Shown here: one piece after another, positions 60,594 through 64,000 of the stretch
Numbering within the stretch: position 1 is the first letter of the stretch
Layout of the letters: the number at the start of each line of letters is the position of its first letter
The notes under the pieces: generated by a model
What the model saw: only the letters and a program-made list of their open reading frames with translations
Databases searched by the model: none
Told to the model about the DNA's origin: nothing
NCBI GenBank assembly: GCA_035762175.1
Contig: DASTPP010000400.1
Span: 1-64,000, forward strand
From: DASTPP01 sp035762175
GTDB lineage: Bacteria; Myxococcota_A; Polyangia; Polyangiales; Polyangiaceae
Reading direction: 5' to 3'
DNA: 64,000 nt
Program-made: the position numbers and the translations under genes

Positions 60594-61147
60594 GGGCCGA
60601 CCTCGCCGCGCCGGCGACGATTCCCGTCGTGCGCTTCACGATCGCGGGGGTGCCGGTCGAGCAGGCGAGCGCCGGGCTCGGGCGGCCCTACACGGTCGTC
60701 TACGACGGCACGTGCCGGGTCTGCCAGCGCATCGTGCGCACGCTCACCCGCTGGGACCGTGACCAACGGCTCGAGCTCGTGCCCTCGCAGGGGCCCGGGG
60801 TGCGGGCGCGCTTTCCGTGGATCCCCGAGCGAGCGTACGCCGAGTCGGTGCAGCTCGTCGCCGCCGACGGTCGGACTTGGCAGGGCGCGGCCGCGGTCGA
60901 GCGCATCATCGACCTGATGCCGAAGGGCTGGCTCATCTCGTGGGTGTTTTCCATCCCCTTCGTGCGGCCGCTCGCCGAGCGCTTCTACCGCTGGTTCGCG
61001 CGCCACCGTTACCGGCTCGGCTGCGGCAAGCATTGCCAATATCGCCAGCTCGCGCTCGACTTCGAGGGGGCCGAGGCGAAGGCGCTGCCCGCGCCCTCGG
61101 GCCCGCCCGCCCCGCGCGCGCTGCCCGCCCCGAGCGGCCGCGCCTGA
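60590..61147 (+). CDS. DCC-family thiol-disulfide oxidoreductase
   Basis: Product of 185 residues starting at GTG 60590 (GTGA overlap with OsmC). It carries the family signature YTVVYDGTCRVCQRIV (C-x-x-C), LELVPSQGPG, and a membrane-like helix (GWLISWVFSIPFV) with RFYRWFARHRYRLGC near the end. DUF393/DCC proteins are thioredoxin-fold. Coupling to OsmC suggests a thiol-redox role, perhaps supplying reducing power; this is inference. Confidence 0.88.
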   Translation: MRADLAAPATIPVVRFTIAGVPVEQASAGLGRPYTVVYDGTCRVCQRIVRTLTRWDRDQRLELVPSQGPGVRARFPWIPERAYAESVQLVAADGRTWQGAAAVERIIDLMPKGWLISWVFSIPFVRPLAERFYRWFARHRYRLGCGKHCQYRQLALDFEGAEAKALPAPSGPPAPRALPAPSGRA

Positions 61148-61149
61148 GC

Positions 61150-62061
61150 ATGGCGCGCGCCCGCGTCGGCCCCGCGCTCTTGGCGGTGGCGCTGGCGCTC
61201 GCCGCCCGCCGCGGGGCCGCGCAGGACATCGCCCCGCCGACCGAAAAGCAGGAGGGCGGCGGGGGCAAGCCGGAGGGGAAGGGCGAGGGCGAGGGCGGGC
61301 CGCGCGGGCCGCAGCCGGCCAACCGGGTGAAGCTCGCGGGGCAGCTCGGCGGCTCGTGGGCGACGGGCAACACCACGTCGTTCGTGCTCAACGCCGCCCT
61401 GCGCTCGGCCCTGCGCGTCGACCGCCACCAGGTGACGGCGAGCGGCGTGTTCGCGTACACGACGGCCCGCGAGGTGCCCGAGGGCGCGCCCGAGGGGGCG
61501 CCGGCCGAGCGCTTCGTCGCCGACGACAACGTCTACGGGCGGCTGCGCTACGACTTCTTTCTGGGCGAGAAGAACACGGCCTTCGCCGGCTTCCTCGGCT
61601 TTCGCGACCCCTCGTCGGGCTTCCTCTCCCGCTGGATGCCCTACGCGGGCCTGCTGCAGGTGCTCGCCGCCTCGCCGGGCCGCTTCGAGCTCTGGGCCGA
61701 GGGCGGCTACCGGCTCGCCTGGGAGCGGCTCGCGCGCGACGCGCGGGCGGCGGCCGAGGGCCTCGGCCCCTGGCGCGTCGTGCACGGGCCGGCGCTCTTT
61801 CTGGGCGCGCAGGTCTCGCTCTCGGACACCGTCGACCTCGACGCCGGCGCCGAGGCGCTCACCGACGTGCGGCGCCCCGGCGACGTGCGCGTCAACACCT
61901 TCGCCTCGCTCCTCAGCAAGATCGCCGGCGACCTGTCGTTCGGCGCGAGCTTCAACAGCCGCTACCTGGCCGAGCCGATCGGCGACCGCGCGCCGCTCGA
62001 CACGTCGATGCAGGTCGTCTTCGTGCACCAGCACACCTTCCCGATCGGGGCGGGGCGCTGA
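61150..62061 (+). CDS. DUF481-type outer-membrane protein
   Basis: Product of 303 residues. A signal peptide (about 1-24, ending RGAAQD) and a Gly/Glu/Lys-rich acidic spacer precede a beta barrel with GGSWATGNTTSFVLNAALRS, YGRLRYDFFLGEKNTAFAGF, FNSRYLAEP and a C-terminal VVFVHQHTF strand. The TGNT motif is typical of DUF481 salt-induced outer-membrane proteins. It follows the DCC gene by 2 bp, so it may belong to the same transcript. Confidence 0.85.
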   Translation: MARARVGPALLAVALALAARRGAAQDIAPPTEKQEGGGGKPEGKGEGEGGPRGPQPANRVKLAGQLGGSWATGNTTSFVLNAALRSALRVDRHQVTASGVFAYTTAREVPEGAPEGAPAERFVADDNVYGRLRYDFFLGEKNTAFAGFLGFRDPSSGFLSRWMPYAGLLQVLAASPGRFELWAEGGYRLAWERLARDARAAAEGLGPWRVVHGPALFLGAQVSLSDTVDLDAGAEALTDVRRPGDVRVNTFASLLSKIAGDLSFGASFNSRYLAEPIGDRAPLDTSMQVVFVHQHTFPIGAGR

Positions 62062-62078
62062 GGGCCGCGGCCCGCGCC

Positions 62079-62726
62079 TCAGAAGATGCCGACCTTGACG
62101 TAGCCGAGCAGCGAGCAGATGAGCCCGACGCTGCCCATCGCGACCATGGCGCCCAAGAAGATGCGCTTGAAGCGCGGCTGCGACACGATGAGGCCCACCG
62201 CGCCGAGCACCAGGCAGATCTGCAAGAAGAGCGTGGCCAGGTCGAAGCGGTCGCCGGCGGCGCCGAGCACCTCGAGCTGCGTCTCGAGCTCTTTCACGCC
62301 CGTGACCTGCCCGAGCTTGCCCTCGACGTCCTGGGCCCAGTTCTCGCGACCCACCTTCGCCGAGCCCAGCAAGATCTCTTTCTTCTCCTTCCGGTAGCGC
62401 ACGAGTTCGGCCTCGACCTCGCGCACCCGCGCCTCGACGCCCGCGGTCTGCTCGGCCCGGATGGCGCCGCCGGTGATGAGCGCCTTCAGCAGATCGCGCT
62501 GGCCCTCGGCGAGCGACTCTTTGATGCCCTTCGACTGATACCAGAGGTACGCGCTGGTCCGCTCGCTCGCCAGGCGCAGCTCGTCGTCGCCGTACTTGCC
62601 CCCGGCGAGCTCGTTGAGCGCCAGGACGGCGGCGAAGATGGACAGCGCGAGCCCGAAGAAGACCTCGTATCGCTTGGCGGGTTCGGCGCCCGCATCGCCG
62701 GCGGAAGGTTCCGTTGGTTGCGTCAT
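62079..62726 (-). CDS. DUF4337 membrane protein
   Basis: Product of 215 residues from the ATG at 62726. One N-terminal membrane helix (about 24-42, VFFGLALSIFAAVLALNELA), a long coiled-coil region (about 60-150, AYLWYQSKGIKES then EVEAELVRYRKEKKEIL), and two C-terminal helices (LFLQICLVLGAVGLIV, FLGAMVAMGSVGLICSL). This matches DUF4337, of unknown function. It converges with the DUF481 gene. Confidence 0.82.
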   Translation of the reverse strand: MTQPTEPSAGDAGAEPAKRYEVFFGLALSIFAAVLALNELAGGKYGDDELRLASERTSAYLWYQSKGIKESLAEGQRDLLKALITGGAIRAEQTAGVEARVREVEAELVRYRKEKKEILLGSAKVGRENWAQDVEGKLGQVTGVKELETQLEVLGAAGDRFDLATLFLQICLVLGAVGLIVSQPRFKRIFLGAMVAMGSVGLICSLLGYVKVGIF

Positions 62727-63543
62727 GGGCCGCACCCTAGTGAAGGAGCGGCCGCCCCGTCCATAAGCGTGCCAAGGCCCCCGCGAGAGCGGGCCCGGCG
62801 AAGGCGTCGCCGCGCGGAAACGTGGCCCTCTTTAGGAGGACGTGGGGCGCGGGCTCGCGGAGGGGGGCGGGCCTCCCGATCAAGGTCACCAACCCGAACC
62901 CGAGAACGTGGCATTTTGCACCATGACGCGTCCGCAGAAAGGGCGTTGGCATGGGGGGGGCTCTAACGCAATGCGCATACGCAAAAACTTTTATTCGATG
63001 ACCTGTGTTAAATGCTTGCGGCACCCCGGTGGCCCGCACTACGTTGCGAGGTAGGGCGTCGGCCGGCCGTATCGAAGGCGGCCGGCCGACGCTCCGGCCC
63101 AAGCCCGTGGGGGCGGGGTCAGAGCTCGGGGGGCGCGGCGTTCGCCGCCCCGAGTGCCGGGTGCAGGCCCGCCCACTCGGCCTGCGCCTGCGTGGCACGT
63201 CCGGCCTCGAGCGGTTGGCGTCGCCGGCGGTGCAGAAGAAAGGCGGCCAGCGGTCCGAACGACGTCGGCGGCCTGAACCTCGGCGTTCGGTATGCCGTCG
63301 GCCGTCCGAACGCTGCCGGTGGGCGAGGGCGGTCAGCCGTTCGAACGCTGCCGGTAGGCGAAGGCGGCCGGCCGTTCGAACGCTGTCGGTGGGCGAGGGC
63401 GGCCGGCCGTCCGAACGCTGTCGGTGGGCGAGGGCGGCCGGCGGCCTGAACGGGGCCCTTGGCAGGAAGGCCCCCGGCGGGGGGGAATGAACCGTGACTT
63501 CCGGCACATGTGCCGGGGCGTCGACCTGGTCTACGCTGGTGCC
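62727..63543. other. Gene-free 817-bp gap with structured repeats
   Basis: No convincing gene. It contains an AT-richer island (about 62910-63050, with AAAAACTTTTATTCG and TGTTAAATG, possible promoter or small RNA region), then a 14-bp inverted repeat with 9-nt loop (63056-63069 with 63079-63092), then the 35-bp array at 63301-63440. It lies upstream of the sensor kinase gene. Confidence 0.6.
63301..63440. repeat. 35-bp minisatellite, four copies
   Basis: Units 63301-63335, 63336-63370, 63371-63405 and 63406-63440 with core GCCGTCCGAACGCTG-CGGTGG differ by a few bases, and degenerate fragments flank the array on both sides. No spacers occur, so this is not CRISPR. Confidence 0.92.
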
Positions 63544-64000
63544 ATGCCGCTCACGCGCTCGCTCCGTCTCCTGGCCTTCGCCCTCTACGCGATTGCGGGC
63601 GCGTCCGAGCTGGCCGACCCGGGGCCTCAAGGGGTGCCGCCCCTCGCCTGGGTCGTCAGCTACCTGGCCTTCGGCCTGGGGCTGGCCCTGGCCGAACCTG
63701 AAGGCTCGGTCCGCCGGCGCCTGGGCGGGCTCCTGGTGCAGACGCCGGCGCTCTTGTCGATGGCCTGGCTCGTGCCTTGCCGCTTCGGCGCCCTGCTGCT
63801 CGTCATCGTCGCCTGGCAGGTGGCGCTGCTCTTCTCGCCGCGCGTGCTCGCTTTGTGGATCAGCGCCCAGACGCTGGCGGTCGGCTGCTGTCTGTGCTCG
63901 GGCGACGGTGCGTCCGCGTGCACGTCGTACCTGATCGGCCTGCTCGGCTCGCAGGTCTTCGCCGCGGTGACGGTGCTCGTCGCGCGGCGCGAGGCCGAGG
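63544..64000 (+). CDS. Membrane sensor protein, N-terminal part (runs off window)
   Basis: An open frame from the ATG at 63544 continues past the window end (152 residues seen). Four or five hydrophobic helices are visible (LLAFALYAIAG; WVVSYLAFGLGLALA; LLVQTPALLSMAWLV; ALLLVIVAWQVALLF; GLLGSQVFAAVTVLV), ending in ARREAE, where a coiled linker usually starts. This is the look of a membrane-sensing histidine kinase (NarL-partner type) N terminus. The catalytic part is not in the window, so the class is an inference. Confidence 0.6.
   Translation, partial: MPLTRSLRLLAFALYAIAGASELADPGPQGVPPLAWVVSYLAFGLGLALAEPEGSVRRRLGGLLVQTPALLSMAWLVPCRFGALLLVIVAWQVALLFSPRVLALWISAQTLAVGCCLCSGDGASACTSYLIGLLGSQVFAAVTVLVARREAE

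Noticed and set aside
62842..63054. Small plus-strand gene of 70 residues in the AT-richer island
   Set aside because: No ribosome site, no motif, and the island fits a regulatory or RNA region better.

Overview
The window is a very GC-rich chromosomal stretch from a myxobacterium-like organism, most likely Myxococcota near the Polyangia/Sorangium group. Supporting signs are a complete run of mevalonate-pathway genes, a polysaccharide-monooxygenase-like protein with a MYXO-CTERM-type tail, a small ribbon-helix-helix-like protein of a myxobacterial type, a serine/threonine kinase, many one- and two-component regulators and many Gly-rich lipoproteins. No rRNA, tRNA, CRISPR array, prophage or intact insertion sequence was seen. 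Assignment to a genus is not possible from the sequence alone.

Layout. 0-12 kb: a MerR regulator, ssb, an EVE-domain protein with a histone-H1-like tail, a formylglycine-enzyme-like lipoprotein, a small histidine kinase, a hydrolase, an S41 protease, a Ser/Thr kinase and a REC-Hpt-REC-REC-GGDEF protein. 12.2-18.8 kb: a tightly packed minus-strand isoprenoid operon (prenyl synthase, mevalonate kinase, diphosphomevalonate decarboxylase, phosphomevalonate kinase, HMG-CoA reductase) with the type 2 IPP isomerase divergent from it. Together these convert HMG-CoA to polyprenyl diphosphates; HMG-CoA synthase is not in the window. 19-26 kb: a GAF/CheY pair, a decayed heptad-repeat gene, a PD-(D/E)XK/DUF4351 nuclease, and secreted lipoproteins. 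26-30 kb: enoyl-CoA hydratase and leucine dehydrogenase (divergent) and phosphoglucomutase. 31-37 kb: an RsbR-like PAS-STAS protein, a beta-propeller lipoprotein, a TetR and metal-hydrolase pair and an outer-membrane protein. 37-47 kb: a surface-polysaccharide island with an LPMO-like protein, two GH13 lipoprotein paralogues flanking an RCC1-repeat lipoprotein, and a Notum/pectin-acetylesterase lipoprotein. 47-64 kb: a TetR/sterol-desaturase operon with a perfect operator, metabolic enzymes, a FecR protein, a beta-lactamase-fold hydrolase, OsmC and DCC proteins, and the start of a membrane sensor kinase.

The most unusual content lies between genes. (i) A dispersed element has a conserved loop of about 51-54 nt clamped between long inverted arms whose sequence differs from copy to copy (clear copies at 4236, 25807 and 42812; partial copies at 40868 and 59891). 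(ii) Tandem minisatellites, several with periods of 33-37 bp, tend to sit immediately after stop codons, and at least three are duplications of the 3' end of the gene including its stop (mvaA, pgm, histidine kinase). At one locus (47.2-47.4 kb) a lipoprotein gene has lost its expected stop and reads into such an array. (iii) There are several long perfect palindromes.

Gene calls rest on recognised motifs and family knowledge. Starts in this GC-rich DNA are often ambiguous, and alternatives are noted per gene.
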